Shown here: positions 23,501 to 35,240 of the stretch, one piece after another
Layout: each line of letters begins with the position of its first letter
How positions within the stretch are numbered: the stretch's first letter is position 1
DNA from: Diploptera punctata
Taxonomy: Eukaryota; Arthropoda; Insecta; Blattodea; Blaberidae
Length of the DNA: 64,000 nucleotides
Reading direction: 5' to 3'
Assembly: GCA_030220185.1 (NCBI GenBank)
Contig: JASPKZ010003432.1
Location: 1,798,001 to 1,862,000, forward strand
Translations under genes and position numbers: made by a program
Notes under the pieces: generated by a model
What the model saw: only the letters and a program-made list of their open reading frames with translations
What the model was told of the DNA's origin: nothing
Database searches by the model: none

Positions 23501-24894
23501 GCTTACCGTCTCATTGTATTTTGTTTAGTAGTGCATTTGACCATAATAGTAAAGAATGAGGTCGATAACCCAGCATTAGTTACCTAGTACTGGAGTCTTA
23601 TTGATCGCATATGAATTTGTTTATGGTCAGTCGTATCATCTTGATTATGCTACCAATGAATTCCTGGTTTCATCCCATTTGATTCAAGTATAAACATGCC
23701 CTACTTTCGACAATAATTAGAAGTTAATTAATTATTCACCCTTAATGAAAGTCCTTACTTCTCTGAAATAAGAGGACTCGGTTCAATATATAGGCTATAT
23801 TATTTAAAGTTAAATGTATACTTAATTGTCACAAAAGTTAATCTCATATAATTAGAATGAGAGGTATATAATTTTCATTACGAACCATATTTTAGTCATC
23901 TTCGCAGCTGTCTCCCCTTAAACCGATGGTCTCCACGTTCCCTATGCTAATTAAGACTACACGATTTTATCAAAGATAAGTACCCCGTATAGGGCCATGG
24001 GAAGAATTGATTGTCTGTAAACTGATATTTGCTGGACAGATTTGTTTGAAACTCTGCATATTGAGTCCCGATGATAAAGAAAATATAAAGTTTTATAGTA
24101 AAATCCAATAATTTGTTGTAATATTTTTGTTTCTTTTTAATAGTGAAAATTGGCTTATTATAGGCCTAAATATATAAATAAATAGCTTTATTTTACCTGG
24201 CAGAGTTAAGGCCTTAAGGCCTTGTTTGCCACTCAACCAGGTTTTTAAAAAATACAAAATACAAAAAAAATAGTCTTATAACTACATAAACAATTGCATA
24301 TTATAAAAACAATACAATACAATCAATATTTATAATCTATTTTGATTTACTCTAAATTTAACGAATTAAATATATAATATGTAGCCTACAAGGTATAAAA
24401 AAACGAGAAAAAAATTATTAATGACATAATATAAATTTAAATAAATAAAGAGAAATTAATGACCAGAGGTTCCAAAGATGGCCCGCTTTAATTTATTTTA
24501 TTAATTTGCAGGTTTGAAATAATTATGTAGGCCTAGGCCCTAATAAAATGTTTAAATTGAATGAAAATGTATCTTATCAAAGAAAACAAATACATTTTAA
24601 AATAAAATAATGAAACATGACTTGAATAAGCTTCTAAACGTAAATCAATCTAAATATAGGCCTAATCATCAACCCAAACCGGATATTTAGGCCTACATAG
24701 TTCTTTGTAACTTTTTTTGCCTACACACTTCTTTTTTTTTTGTTCATTTCCAGAATCTGAAATCACAGATTACAGAAAACAAAAATAAGTACAAAATATG
24801 TATCGTAATTTAATAATAGGGTTAAATCCATGGCAATATACGTCCACATAGCCTATGCATCTCCGTAATTTTTACCACTATAAAACACTATAAA
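23501..24894. other. No gene; small repeat at 24175-24245
   Basis: AGCTTTATTTTACCTGGCAG followed by GGCCTTAAGGCCTTG occurs here and inverted at 54525-54575. Otherwise AT-rich with several AGGCCTA motifs. Confidence 0.45.
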
Positions 24895-25737
24895 TTGTTA
24901 GTTGAATCTAAATCAAGATAATCAAGAAAATAACAGTTGATGCATTTTAACGGTAAAAAAAAAAAAAAACATTTCTACCAATAGCAAACAGGATCTAACA
25001 AAATTATTTGATAGTTTATAAGTAAACCATTTTGTTGATCTTAATATGGGATTATTTAGCAAACATAACTTAGGCCTAACACAAAAATACAGCATCATAC
25101 ATCCCTTTACTCTCAAACTATCTATCTATAATGGCGTAGCCCATTGTTGAGCCATAACCTCTCCTTTGTAAGGAATGACTAGACCAAGTTAACTTTTAGT
25201 TACCTTATTTGTTCATAGATGTCATGGATGATAAGGTATTACTAGGGCGTTGATGTCGGTAAATGTTGCTTAGAGGCCTCTTTATTCAGGCTTAATGATA
25301 TTTTATGAGTCTGAAAATCTTCAGACTCGGGATCCACGGCGTAAAGTCCCTCTCTTAGGACTTGCTCCTTGGATTTTTCCGTCCTAAAAAATCAATCGAC
25401 CCCGGCCGGGTTTGAACCCGCGAGCCTCGGAACTAGAGGCAAGGAGCATAACTATTAGTATACCGCGGTCACTCAATAATTTTTAGTTGAATCTAAATCA
25501 AGATCGAACGCATGACTTGTTTTCTCTCTGTATTGCCGCTTACTGACGAGAAAATAACAGTTGGGGTGCATTTTAACGGTCAAAAGAAAGCATTTCTATC
25601 AATGGCAAACGGATCTAACAAAATTATTTGGTAGTCTATAAGTAAACCATTTTGTTGGCCTTAATATGGGATTATTTAACAAACATAACTTAACACAAAA
25701 ATACAGTATCGTACATCCCTTTACTCTCAAACTAGCT
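24895..25737. repeat. Direct duplication of about 240 bp
   Basis: 24895-25125 and 25481-25737 match in the same orientation: TAGTTGAATCTAAATCAAGAT, AACAGTTG, AGTAAACCATTTTGTTG, CCTTTACTCTCAAACTA. The second copy has about 40 bp more near its start; the first gains AGGCCTA near 25072. The interval between them includes a SINE family D copy. Confidence 0.85.
25270..25480 (-). mobile_element. SINE family D
   Basis: Minus strand: ACCGCGGTATACTAATAGTT with GGGTTCAAACCCGGCCGGGG as B-box region, then a body with AAGTCCTAAGAGAGGGAC and GAGTCTGAAGATTTTCAGAC. The tRNA-like head plus body marks a SINE. Confidence 0.7.
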
Positions 25738-25761
25738 ATAATAAACTAAATAGGCCATCGA

Positions 25762-26056
25762 GTAACAGACCAAGAAGACCTTTGGCCTACCAGCCGACTG
25801 GTGGCTTCACATCCACATTATGTCAATCACAGGTGTGGACGATCATCCTACCAGTATAGGAGTGACATGTGGTCAGCATATTATAGCTGGTGTAGCTGCT
25901 GATTCAAGCTACCCAAATTCCTCACGATGCTGGGTAGCACCGATTCCATACTAGCCGAAATTTCACGAGATAATTTATTCCACCACGAGGACTCAAATCT
26001 GCGCAAGTCCCGCAGCTCTGTACTAAGGCATGATATCTTAAACCGCTCGGGTATGA
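25762..26056 (-). mobile_element. SINE family C, full-length copy
   Basis: Body motifs CACATCCACATT, GTGACATGTGGTCAGCAT and CCATACTAGCCGAAATTTC. The head (minus strand) is degraded: GCGGTTTAAGATATCATGCC with ACTTGCGCAGATTTGAGTCC. Confidence 0.75.
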
Positions 26057-26544
26057 CGTGGGAATTACTCCACAAACAATCCACATATATTGTCATACTT
26101 TTTTTTCTCTAATGAACAGTGTTACAGCTTTTGCTGCATAAAATAATATGGGTATGATATGATACGTTGTTCTCCCCTGATGTTCTTCCTGTACTGGAAG
26201 ACCAGTGGAGCTGTAATTGCAAGGGATGCGTGTCACGCAGTTGGGACATCCACCCCCGTACCACCCTCCCCAATATACATGTATAACCCTTTGCCCACCC
26301 TCCGCACATACAATCGGATTCAATCAAATCATCGCACCGGGAGATAAACTGGTTAATGTACCGGCATCTGACTCCCTCCTCTCACCCTCGCCCAATCACA
26401 TTACTGCATCAGCATCCCCTCATACACAGACACCAATTGTGTCATTACCGCCGGGGTTCATCTGCATACAACCAACTTCTCTTTAAACATATCTCTCTAT
26501 TGATTTATATTATAAATTTATTACGTTAATATTGGGTTAATGTT
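26057..26544. other. No recognised gene
   Basis: C-rich on the plus strand at 26240-26420 (CCACCCTCC and similar); overlapping frames but no domain. Confidence 0.4.
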
Positions 26545-26800
26545 CATCTCTCCTGGAAGAGTTAGATCAGTTGGTAACGACTGAGACTCCTATTCGGCAG
26601 ATTCTGGCTTCAATTTCCGGTTCCGAACAACCTGTATGGACTTTCTCATGGTTTTCTAAGTCGTCAAAGAAAATGCTGGTTTGGAATTTCATTACCTGAC
26701 CAATATTATAGCTGTATTACTTTATATATATATATAGGCCTATATATAGATTTCTTTGACTACTTAGAAAACCATGAGAAAGTCCATACAGGTTGTTTGA
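26545..26800 (+). mobile_element. SINE family F head with inverted 48-bp arms
   Basis: GTTAGATCAGTTGGTAACGA is A-box-like and TTCCGGTTCCGAACAACC B-box-like. 26626-26673 is repeated inverted at about 26751-26797 (CTGTATGGACTTTCTCATGG and its complement), separated by about 77 bp ending in a TA repeat. Confidence 0.6.
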
Positions 26801-26880
26801 TGAAAATCCATAACTTGTTTAAATAAATAAAAATAAAACTTACAGTTTAATGTGATTTTCATATTTATTAAAATATAAAT

Positions 26881-26924
26881 TAGTTACAGCTGTTTCGGTA
26901 CTTTGTACCTTCTTCAGACATGAT
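26881..26924 (-). ncRNA. Hammerhead-like motif (left arm)
   Basis: Minus strand: GU, CUGAAGA, extra A, GGUAC-AAA-GUACC, GAAA, palindrome ACAGCUGU, A, then AC. All box positions match CUGANGA and GAAA. Helix I is short (GU/AC). Confidence 0.55.
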
Positions 26925-26942
26925 AACAAAATTCATTAATTT

Positions 26943-26988
26943 ATCATGTCTGAAGAAGGTACAAAGTACCGAAACAGGTGTAACTAAT
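26943..26988 (+). ncRNA. Hammerhead-like motif (right arm)
   Basis: Same layout as the left arm, but helix III reads ACAGGUGU, which can close as ACA/UGU over a GG loop instead of being a perfect palindrome. Confidence 0.5.
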
Positions 26989-27047
26989 TTATATTTTAAT
27001 AAATATGAAAATCACATAAAACTTTAAGTTTAATTTTTATTTAATTA

Positions 27048-27081
<34 letters not shown>

Positions 27082-27122
27082 TATTATAAATATATTTTTG
27101 ACATTTGGCAATGAAGGCAAAT

Positions 27123-27218
27123 ATGACATGAAAAGAAAAATGAATGCTTGAGTCGGGATTCGAACTCGAGTCTCTAAAGAGTTCGAATCCCGACTCAAGC
27201 ATTCATTTTTCTTTTCAT

Positions 27219-27228
<10 letters not shown>
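27123..27228. mobile_element. tRNA-like foldback, minimal form
   Basis: 27125-27172 and 27178-27226 are inverted arms separated by only a few bases. Each carries GGATTCGAACTC (B-box-like) and the border motif GAAAAGAAAAATGAATGC. TA microsatellites flank both sides. Confidence 0.8.
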
Positions 27229-27229
<1 letters not shown>

Positions 27230-27260
<31 letters not shown>

Positions 27261-27951
27261 ATAAAGTAACCTTCTAATTGTCGAGAAATGTTCATTCCGC
27301 ACTTTGGCTCTCCTTTTTCTTTCCTATTAAGAGTTCAATTTTCTTAGTATTTTAAGTTATTATTGGTAGTGGCATTATTTGGTAGAATTGAAGTTGTGTA
27401 CCTTGTATTTTTTATGTATTAAAGTTCTTTTAGTGGCAGATTTTTTCTGTAATTTTTAACTTTTTACTGATATAATCATTTACCATTTAATTATCACCAT
27501 CAGAATCTTCCTCCAAACTTCTCTACCCCTGGTAACCTACCAGTAGCTCTTAAGTCCTAAGGACATCACCTCTTCTAATATTCCATCTTAAGTTTTGTCT
27601 TCAAATCTTCTGGTTTACTTTCCACAATTATTCTTCTCATTATATAACTTTCATTTGGATGTGTCCTGCCCATCTCAATCTGCTTATCTCATTGTCTGTA
27701 ATAATAAGGACGTCCATCTGCTCCGTACAGTGGGCTGCCATTTCTGGATTCTGGTTTCAATTTCTGTGCCTTGCAGTTAAAAGCGACAGTTAATTTTTGG
27801 ACACGGCCTTGGCACATCATAACGTTTCACTGGAATAAATTGCAAGGTAGGTTTCGGCATGCAAATGTTGAGAGTTCCCTGTAAGTCAAATTTGGCAAAA
27901 ATATATTTGATTATTCTGCTTATTTTTGCCTCAAGAATTCTACTAAATTAC
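27230..27951. other. No recognised gene
   Basis: TA repeat at 27227-27258, then AT-rich sequence. 27500-27700 could be an old LINE remnant but no motif is clear. Confidence 0.35.
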
Positions 27952-28705
27952 AATGACTATTTAACTCATGCCCCAAATGGGACTCAATGGCCAATCACGT
28001 TTCAATTATTTCTGTTTTACGACCAATCAGAGTCGTGTTTCACGAAATATTTATCAGTGTTATAATTACCATATTAAAGAAGGCTCCTCCTTTTTAATAT
28101 TCTGAACAGGTCTGACCATTATTTTGCAGTGACTGAGCCTACGAGAAGCACGGCGACCAGATTGTATATATAGTGAATGAATGTCAACACATTGCCGCAT
28201 GCGGGAGTTAATATAAAAACATTTGTAGCAATTGATTATACCACCAAAAAAAGAGACCACTGTTTGTACTTTCTTAAATGTATTTTTTCCCAGGTAATAA
28301 TCCAGAAAAATATAATTGTCATATTTACATCATACGACATCAGAAATGAATTAATATACAGTTTGATGTGTTTCATTTTATCTCCACTAGAGAGCATTCT
28401 TACAATATTGCGTTCCTTTGGCAATAAATAGTATGATCTGGTTGCAGTGATAAACAAAAGAAGCAGATGAAGCGTACATATCGCTTCTCATTTGTTTTCA
28501 AACATCGCCGTTTACATTAAATATATAAATATTTTAAAATAACTATAGTTAATTAATGATTTGTGAGTAAACAGCTTAATTTTATTCGTTAATTAGTCCT
28601 AACAAATGCCACTCTTGATTTCCAAATTCTCTAGATAAATTCACTCCTCACTTCGTGAGTCGTGAATTTATCGATAATTTGGAAATCACTCGTGGCATTA
28701 CTTAT
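27952..28705 (+). mobile_element. R730 repeat, complete copy
   Basis: From TGACTATTTAACTCATGCCC to CACTCGTGGCATTACTTATG. The last 90 bp (28606-28698) form a long imperfect hairpin (GATTTCCAAATT with AATTTGGAAATC, then AAATTCAC with GTGAATTT). Other copies: 59570-60290 inverted, and 11863-12176 plus 15436-15755. A short minus frame (MFITATRSYYLLPKERNIVR) is shared with 59825-60016, which may only reflect low divergence. Confidence 0.8.
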
Positions 28706-30527
28706 GAAGGTATCTTTCAACAGTTTATTTTATTTATTTAGAAAGTAGTTTGAATTCTAAGAAAAATGTAATCAAATATATTTTAATATTTTACTTAGAT
28801 TCTAATGAACATTCTGTATAAAATTAGGAGAGATAAAAATAAAAAAAGAGAAAATAAGAAGCAGTTGGATATTTAAACAGTAAATGAGTAGGTGAATAAA
28901 ACAAGATATAAATGGAATTTGCACATACCAAATGGAACCATACAGAATAGTCCGTATATCAAAAGATCTGGAAGACAAAAGATAGGTTGGAAAGATTATT
29001 TATTTCTCGACTGTAGACCTAACATAAAGGCCTAACTGTACAAAAAAGAAGAAGACAGAATATTGACCGTAAATTGAAGTCAGAACTAATTTTTCTCGAA
29101 ACTTAAGTTTTTTTTTGGCAAAGCGATGTTTGATTTTTCTGTTTATCTTGCTTCTAGTAGATATTCGTCTCCTAAATTATAATTTATCTTTCACCCTCTT
29201 TAGTGTATTATTTTTAAGAATCTTGTTAATTTGAAGTGGTTTTCTAAGTGTTGTAACTTAGAGTAGATATTTATACTTGACAATTATTATAAGAGGTATG
29301 ACCAGAACTGGCACTAGTTCTGTTTTCACGCCACCTCCCGCACCAAGCCAATCGCACTAATGCGCGATCCATGTTCTGAAAAGACAAGTTCTAAATTGTT
29401 ATTCGACCACAGCGCCGCCATTCTGTCGGCAACTTGGGGTGTTCGCTGTTTCTGTTGCATATAATAGCCTTAAAACTCAAGGGGCAACTAGATAAGACTA
29501 AATGCGTTATGCAAAAATGAACGAAGTACCACGTTTATAAATAAGATATATAAGACACGCCATTTTTAAAATGATGTTACACGTTTGTATTTACTCTCAA
29601 TATTAAGTAAATAAAACAAACCAAAAGTATTGAAAAATATAATCCTAAAAGAATATGTCTTTCTCGTTAAAACAAGCATAAATAAGTAATAGAAATAAAA
29701 CAATATAAACGTAGATGTAAGAAAAGCATAAAGTGTATCATTATACAAGTTTAAGAGATATATACGAATATTTTCGTTAAAAAGTGCTAAGTAAATAGAG
29801 AGTCATTCTTTTATTGAGTTATAAATTGGAACGCATTTTTTATGAAGAGGTAAAAATAGGCCATGCACTGTATTGTCTTTATATCTCAATAATTCAGTTG
29901 TGTCATATGAAATTTTTATTTGCCCTCATATAGGCTAACTTATAATTGTGGAGCACATTTTCAAAATGTCTTTTGACTTTTAGTATCACTTCACTCTTTA
30001 TACATTCTCTATGCTCAAATTTTTGTTTCAAAACATCCTTTAAATCATTACAATATTGCGTTAAAAGTGGTTATCGTGGTGTAACTATTCTTTACAGTAA
30101 AATAAAGACCTATATTACTTCCCAAAATGTTATGAAAATGAACAGAAGGTGTTTTGAAAATAAGTTCCTCAATAATTATTATCAACTTTAATGAACGACG
30201 AATTCAGTTTTATTATTAATTTATAAGCTTCTGTTTTAATATCACGGAATTAGGATACTACTATCACGGATTTAGGAAGCATATAATGTATTTAGGAATC
30301 CTTATCTTGGAGAAACGAACGAGACATTTGGGGACAATTGTATATCGGTTTGGAGTGAATTCGACAAGTAACCTCGTGGGAGGGTCATATGAACATAGGC
30401 TAGTTCATATTTTGTCACCATTATCTAAAATTATACATTTGCACAAAAAAGTAAATGACTATCACTGAATTAAGCAACCATACCCTACTCTATTTTCGTA
30501 AAAGAATAGTTTGAATTCATAGGACCG
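28706..30527. other. No recognised gene
   Basis: AT-rich. A GC-richer stretch at 29310-29450 (CACGCCACCTCCCGCACC, CAGCGCCGCCATTCTGTCGG) looks like a small CpG-containing patch or first exon, but I found no coding frame with a known domain. Confidence 0.4.
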
Positions 30528-30810
30528 TGTTTAGGACATGGCCTCACATCCACATTGTTAATCATAGATGTGGACAATCATCCAGCCAGTGTAGGGTGAC
30601 ATGTGATCCCTCAGCCGTTATAACTGGATTTCTTAACCTGAAGCCAATAGCCTACCTCTTATAGCTACCCACATTTCTCACGAAATGGGCACTGGTCCCA
30701 TACTAGCCGAAATTTCGTGAGAAAATGTATTCCCTCATGCGGACTCGAATCAACGCAAGTCCCGTAGCTCTACACCAAGACATAATGCCTTAAACAGTTC
30801 GATTAAGGCC
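30528..30810 (-). mobile_element. SINE family C
   Basis: CTCACATCCACATTGTTAAT, GTGACATGTGATCCC, ACTAGCCGAAATTTCGTGAG. A degraded tRNA-like head lies at the right end (minus strand). Confidence 0.75.
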
Positions 30811-31009
30811 CGGAACCATGTTGAGAATATCGTTTGATTATTATTTAGGATATTCGTTCAATATGACATCATTTAATTCTATGCCCAGTCATTCAAGAAA
30901 CCAAGCAATGTATAGGCCTACATAATAAAACTATAGGTCTATAGCCTATTGCGTAAAATATAATACGAAACAATTTAAAATGTTTAAATATATTAATGAA
31001 AAAATTTAG
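30811..31009. other. No recognised gene
   Basis: AT-rich spacer with AGGCCTA motifs. Confidence 0.4.
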
Positions 31010-31147
31010 AGCGAGTTGGCTCATGCGATAACGTTTGAGTATCGTATTCTTGAAGTCCCGAGTACAAATCCCCTTGCCGATCAACCTGACTGAGGATTTC
31101 TTGGTTTTCCCCAATCCTTACGGCAAATACTGAGTTTAAATTTCATT
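31010..31147 (+). mobile_element. SINE family F-like copy
   Basis: GAGCGAGTTGGCTCATGCGA (A-box-like) and GAGTACAAATCCCC (B-box-like), then CTTGGTTTTCCCCAATCC and ACGGCAAATACTGAG as body. It ends next to a family A SINE. Confidence 0.6.
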
Positions 31148-31570
31148 ACCCAAGTAAAAAGGGGGTAAACTGATCCCCCACAGGCCTCAGGACGCCCTTC
31201 GTGTAATGGGAGGTTAAATATCCAGCTTTCTAGACAATCGGCACGAGATATCAGCCGGGTTGTCAGCCCTGATGACGGCCGCTTTTATCCTTCGAGCATA
31301 ACTCTGATACTCATTCAGAAGCTGAATCGACCCCAGGTGCCTATTTATTATTTCAGAAGTATTTTTCTTTCTTTCATTTTTTGAGCCTTCTTCCATAGTA
31401 GATTATCTCCCACTATTGATATTGGATCCCTTTGACCTCCCGCAGGAATTTTACCTTTTAACTCTCTTCAAATTCCTGCCATAGTGCCATAAGAAGGTTA
31501 CGGCAGTTTAAAACTCTTGATCCCACCGGGACTCGAACCCTCGACCTTCGGCTTGTAGCACAGTATCCCC
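31148..31570 (-). mobile_element. SINE family A with internal insertion
   Basis: GGTAAACTGATCCCCCACAG, GATATCAGCCGGGTTGTCAG and CCACCGGGACTCGAACCC match family A. About 130 bp at 31340-31473 is foreign to the family and splits the body. More diverged than 20775-21080. Confidence 0.8.
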
Positions 31571-31689
31571 TAATTGCCAGGAACCATTTCATTACATTTC
31601 AACAATTCATAACAACTCATCATTACAAATAAAAAAACATAAGAGACGCGATATGATCTTGGATATTTGAAGTGTGTACAGATAGTTAA

Positions 31690-31960
31690 AAAATACTGTG
31701 TATGTGGTTAGCTTTCGATGAATTGTAGGCTTAGTTGTCATGCTCGCCTCTAGTTTCGAGATTCCGGCTCAGCCACGGTCGGTGGATAGGCCTAAGAGAA
31801 TAAAAGTCGCGAGTATTGCTTCCTTCAACAAATTAATAAACTCACGGGTCCCGCATGTAAAATAACTCGTTTGAGAAGAGAGGACTCTGAGAAAATGTTG
31901 GCCCTTTGAAATTCAAATTTTAATTGTGACCCTAATAATCTGCATGGTTAAAGAGCGTTA
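31690..31960 (+). mobile_element. SINE family E-like copy
   Basis: TAGTTGTCATGCTCGCCTCT (A-box side) and a GAGATTCCGGCTCAGCC-type B-box, then a body with CTCACGGGTCCCGCATG and AAGAGCGTTAAATGAG. Confidence 0.5.
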
Positions 31961-32164
31961 AATGAGAAACTATCTATCTATCTTCCACCACCTAAGCGTT
32001 AAAGCCCTATAGCAACATACATTCTCTCTGAGAATAGATTCTATTATTACTTGTTGAAAAATAGCAAAATGTGGTTACGAATTACGTCATCTTGTGCCAC
32101 CTATTAGTCTAGTAACTGTATAATTACCGATAAATATTCGCTCTGCGGTGTTATGATAGTGGAA

Positions 32165-32203
32165 AATATATTATTATTATTATTGTTATTATTATTATTA
32201 TTA

Positions 32204-32251
<48 letters not shown>

Positions 32252-32258
32252 TACCTAT
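32165..32258. repeat. (TTA)n microsatellite
   Basis: About 30 TTA units with interruptions at 32183 and 32205. Confidence 0.9.
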
Positions 32259-32299
32259 TAATAACATTATTTTCTAAAGGAAATCATGGTGTCGGTGCA

Positions 32300-33303
32300 G
32301 TATTAGGATGACGTGTGAAAGAAAAAGTGATATCAGTGCGTTATGTGGATGATAGTGGTGAGGTTACAAGGGGAAAAAGTGCACTTGGTGATAGCGCAAA
32401 TTCACATGTCCCATATGGGTTAGGAGATGAAGAAGTGGAGGAAAGATATGACAAGGTAGAAGAGATTATTGAGAGAGAGAAAAAGGAGGCATGTGTTATC
32501 CTAATGGATGACTGGAAGCTGTAGTTGGAGAAGGACAAGATGGAAGTACAGTTGGGAGATATGGATTAGGAAAAAGGAATGTGAGATGCGAATAACTGGT
32601 GAGTTTCTGTAAACGGAATTCAATGATAATTGGAAATACAATGTTTCAACAGCATAATAGAAGAATAAGCCCTATGGAGAACAAACGATATCCGATGGAC
32701 TACATACTGATATAGAAAATATTCCGAAATTACTTGAAAAATGCGAAGACCTACCAGGAGCAGATATCAATTCACACCATGTCTCACTAACAGGCGAAGT
32801 AGATATTTGCCTGAAGAATATAGAGGAAGACAGGTAAAAACAGTTTAACTTGGAGAAACTTAAAATTGAAGAGGAAAGGAGAAAATTCCAACAATATTTC
32901 AAGAGAAATCCTCTACCTTGGAAATCTCATATGGCAATACCAAGGAACATTGGAATCATTTGAAAACCTCTATACAGATAGCTGCAGAGGAAACAATATG
33001 ATACAAAGAAAGCAAGAATATTAAGAAACCTTGGGTCACAGAAAAAATGTTGGAGAAGATGGAAGAAAGAAGAAAATGGAAAAATAGCAATACAGAAGAA
33101 GCCAAAAGAAACTACACAAAACTAAACAACGAACTTAGAAGAGAAACTGACACGGCAAAGGAAGAATGGATGAAGCAGAAATGTGAAGAACTAGAGAATC
33201 TGGAGAGGAAAGGAAAATATGATTTAATGTACCAGGAAGTTAAATGCTTGGACTATGGAAAGAAGAGCAGGAAAACTATATGGCTGATTGAGGACGAAAA
33301 TAA
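32300..33303 (+). pseudogene. LINE endonuclease and RT-linker remnant
   Basis: Frames with many breaks give EACVILMDDWKL (normally GDWNA), GRYGLGKRNVRCE and DLPGADINSHHVSL (normally DHNLL): the APE nuclease. 33047-33303 then gives an intact linker, MLEKMEERRKWKNSN to TIWLIEDENN. The element is cut by another LINE in opposite orientation at about 33304. Confidence 0.75.
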
Positions 33304-34245
33304 CACTCATCATCATCATCATTGGCGTGACGGTCCTTTTAGTTTGATCTTAGCCTCCCTCATATTAACCATCCATTCTTTGGTCAGTGGCCTTATTTCT
33401 TCAATTTGTTACGCCAATCTTCCATAGGTCCGCCTGTACATCGTTCATCCATCGTAACCTAGGCCTCCCAACGTTTCTCCTTCCATCCAGCTTAGCGTTT
33501 GATATCATCCTGGGTAAACGTGTCTCGTTCATTCTGCAAATATGGCCAAACCATTCGATACGTCTAACTTTAATATCTATAACTATATCGTTTTCTTTAT
33601 ATAGATCATATATTTCCTAGTAAGTTCTTATTCTCCAGATACCCTTATCCTTAATTGGATCATATATTTTCCTTAAGATCTTTCTCTCCCAGGTGGCAAG
33701 TCTTGTAACAGTTCTTTCTGATCTGGTCCAGGATTCACTGTCATACACTGCGACAGGTTTAATAGGCCTAATTGTTTTATATCTTCTTATTTTAATTTTC
33801 TTAGATATATATTTTATACCTTGATTGTATAATTTTGTTCAGAAATCTTAAACATCGGTTACCTGCTGCTAGTTTTTCTTTTATTTCAATTAATATATCA
33901 TTATTCCTGGATACCATGGACCCTAGGTACTTAAAATTCTGTACTTCTTCAAATGTATCTCCATTTAATATTCTGATAGTTCCTCCGACGTCAGAGTTTA
34001 AGTTAGTCAAATATTTAGTTTCAATATTGATTTCTAGTCCTGCTAGTATTGTCTAGTTTTCCTTTTGAGTCACAATATAATTTAAACTGTTTAAATCTCT
34101 TAACAAAAGAACAATATAATCAGCATATGCAAAGTATTGTCCAGATATGTTACATATTGAGCCACCAGGATTAATAGTAAAATAACACTTGCCAACAAAC
34201 GCATACTTTTTTTCTGTACCAGGTATGGAAACAGCCAATCTTTAT
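33304..34245 (-). pseudogene. LINE RT C-terminal half, opposite orientation
   Basis: Minus frames: GQYFAYADYIVLL (motif C, YADD changed to YADY), EEVQNFKYLGSMVSRN, then across breaks RRIEWFGHICRMNE and GRPRLRWMNDV. The 3' end is CGTCACGCCAATGATGATG, an ATG-type tail. It starts exactly where the plus-strand LINE stops, so it probably inserted into it. Confidence 0.75.
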
Positions 34246-35240
34246 GTTTTCGGGCGTGCTGATAAAGAAAATGTTAATGAAAATTCAAGATTAGCTCTCG
34301 TTCTGAAGTTATGCTAACTTTACATTATTGCCTACATAAGCTTATGCATGTGTTTACCTTGTTATTCCTTGGAGGAAGGTCACTGAAGGCGGAACTGCCT
34401 TGCCTGGCATTTGTAATTTTCTGCTGGTGATTCCCTTATTAGTGTCCAGCAGTAATCGGCTAATATTGATGCAATCCACTTTCCCTGTCATCTCATTTTC
34501 TCAACAGAAAATTTTCATCCCGTTTGGTTAATATTAAACCTGTGATCCTCGGGTAATTAACGGACACGTTATTCTAAGACTATCCACATTAACTGGGTGC
34601 AACGATAGCTCTAGACTCCAACCGATTTTACCTGCAGGAAATGTTCCAGGTTATTACATATTACAAACCTCGTGCGGGAAGTAAAACCACTGCCCTTTAT
34701 GTATACTACGTACAATGCATATACAAAAATATATCCAAAAGGTGGTGTTAATGTAAGTTACATTTTAATTACTGCATTTTAAATGAACTGAACTTTATTT
34801 GAAACCATATAAAACAATAAATACGTACTTACCGTCATTTTATGACTGATTGGTATCACGGCCTGCTGTAGTCTCAACTAATAAATATTGCACACACTGT
34901 TAACGTTGGTAAGTTGTTTATAATGAAAGCAAATATTGTCAATAGAGATGTTATTATTTTACTATTATGTATTATTTTGAAAACACCATCGCGAAAAAAA
35001 AAAATGTACAACGCACATTTGTGAAGTGTTTTACAGAATTTCGGAACTTAAAACCTCGCTATTGCTCGGTTTTAAAACATTATCTCACTACTGTAATAAC
35101 TACTTCCCAAACTCGTAATATACCACATCATTCCTGCATCAGATTTCAAAGCGAGTGGAAGCTAAAGCTCGTCCTCTTTTTTTTTTTTTTTTATTTCTCT
35201 TCAGAACTTGAGAAGACTGAAATTTAAAGTTATTCTACAA
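34246..35240. other. No recognised gene
   Basis: Mixed AT-rich sequence; poly-T at about 35176-35192. Confidence 0.4.

Larger units (their letters stand above)
26805..27035. mobile_element. PLE tail hairpin (inverted pair)
   Basis: Arms of about 95 bp: CACATTAAACTGTAAGTTTT side at 26838-26930 and its complement at 26940-27030. Shared text includes GAAGAAGGTACAAAGTACCG. Architecture matches PLE tails elsewhere in the window, each arm holding a hammerhead-like motif. No protein part remains. Confidence 0.65.
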
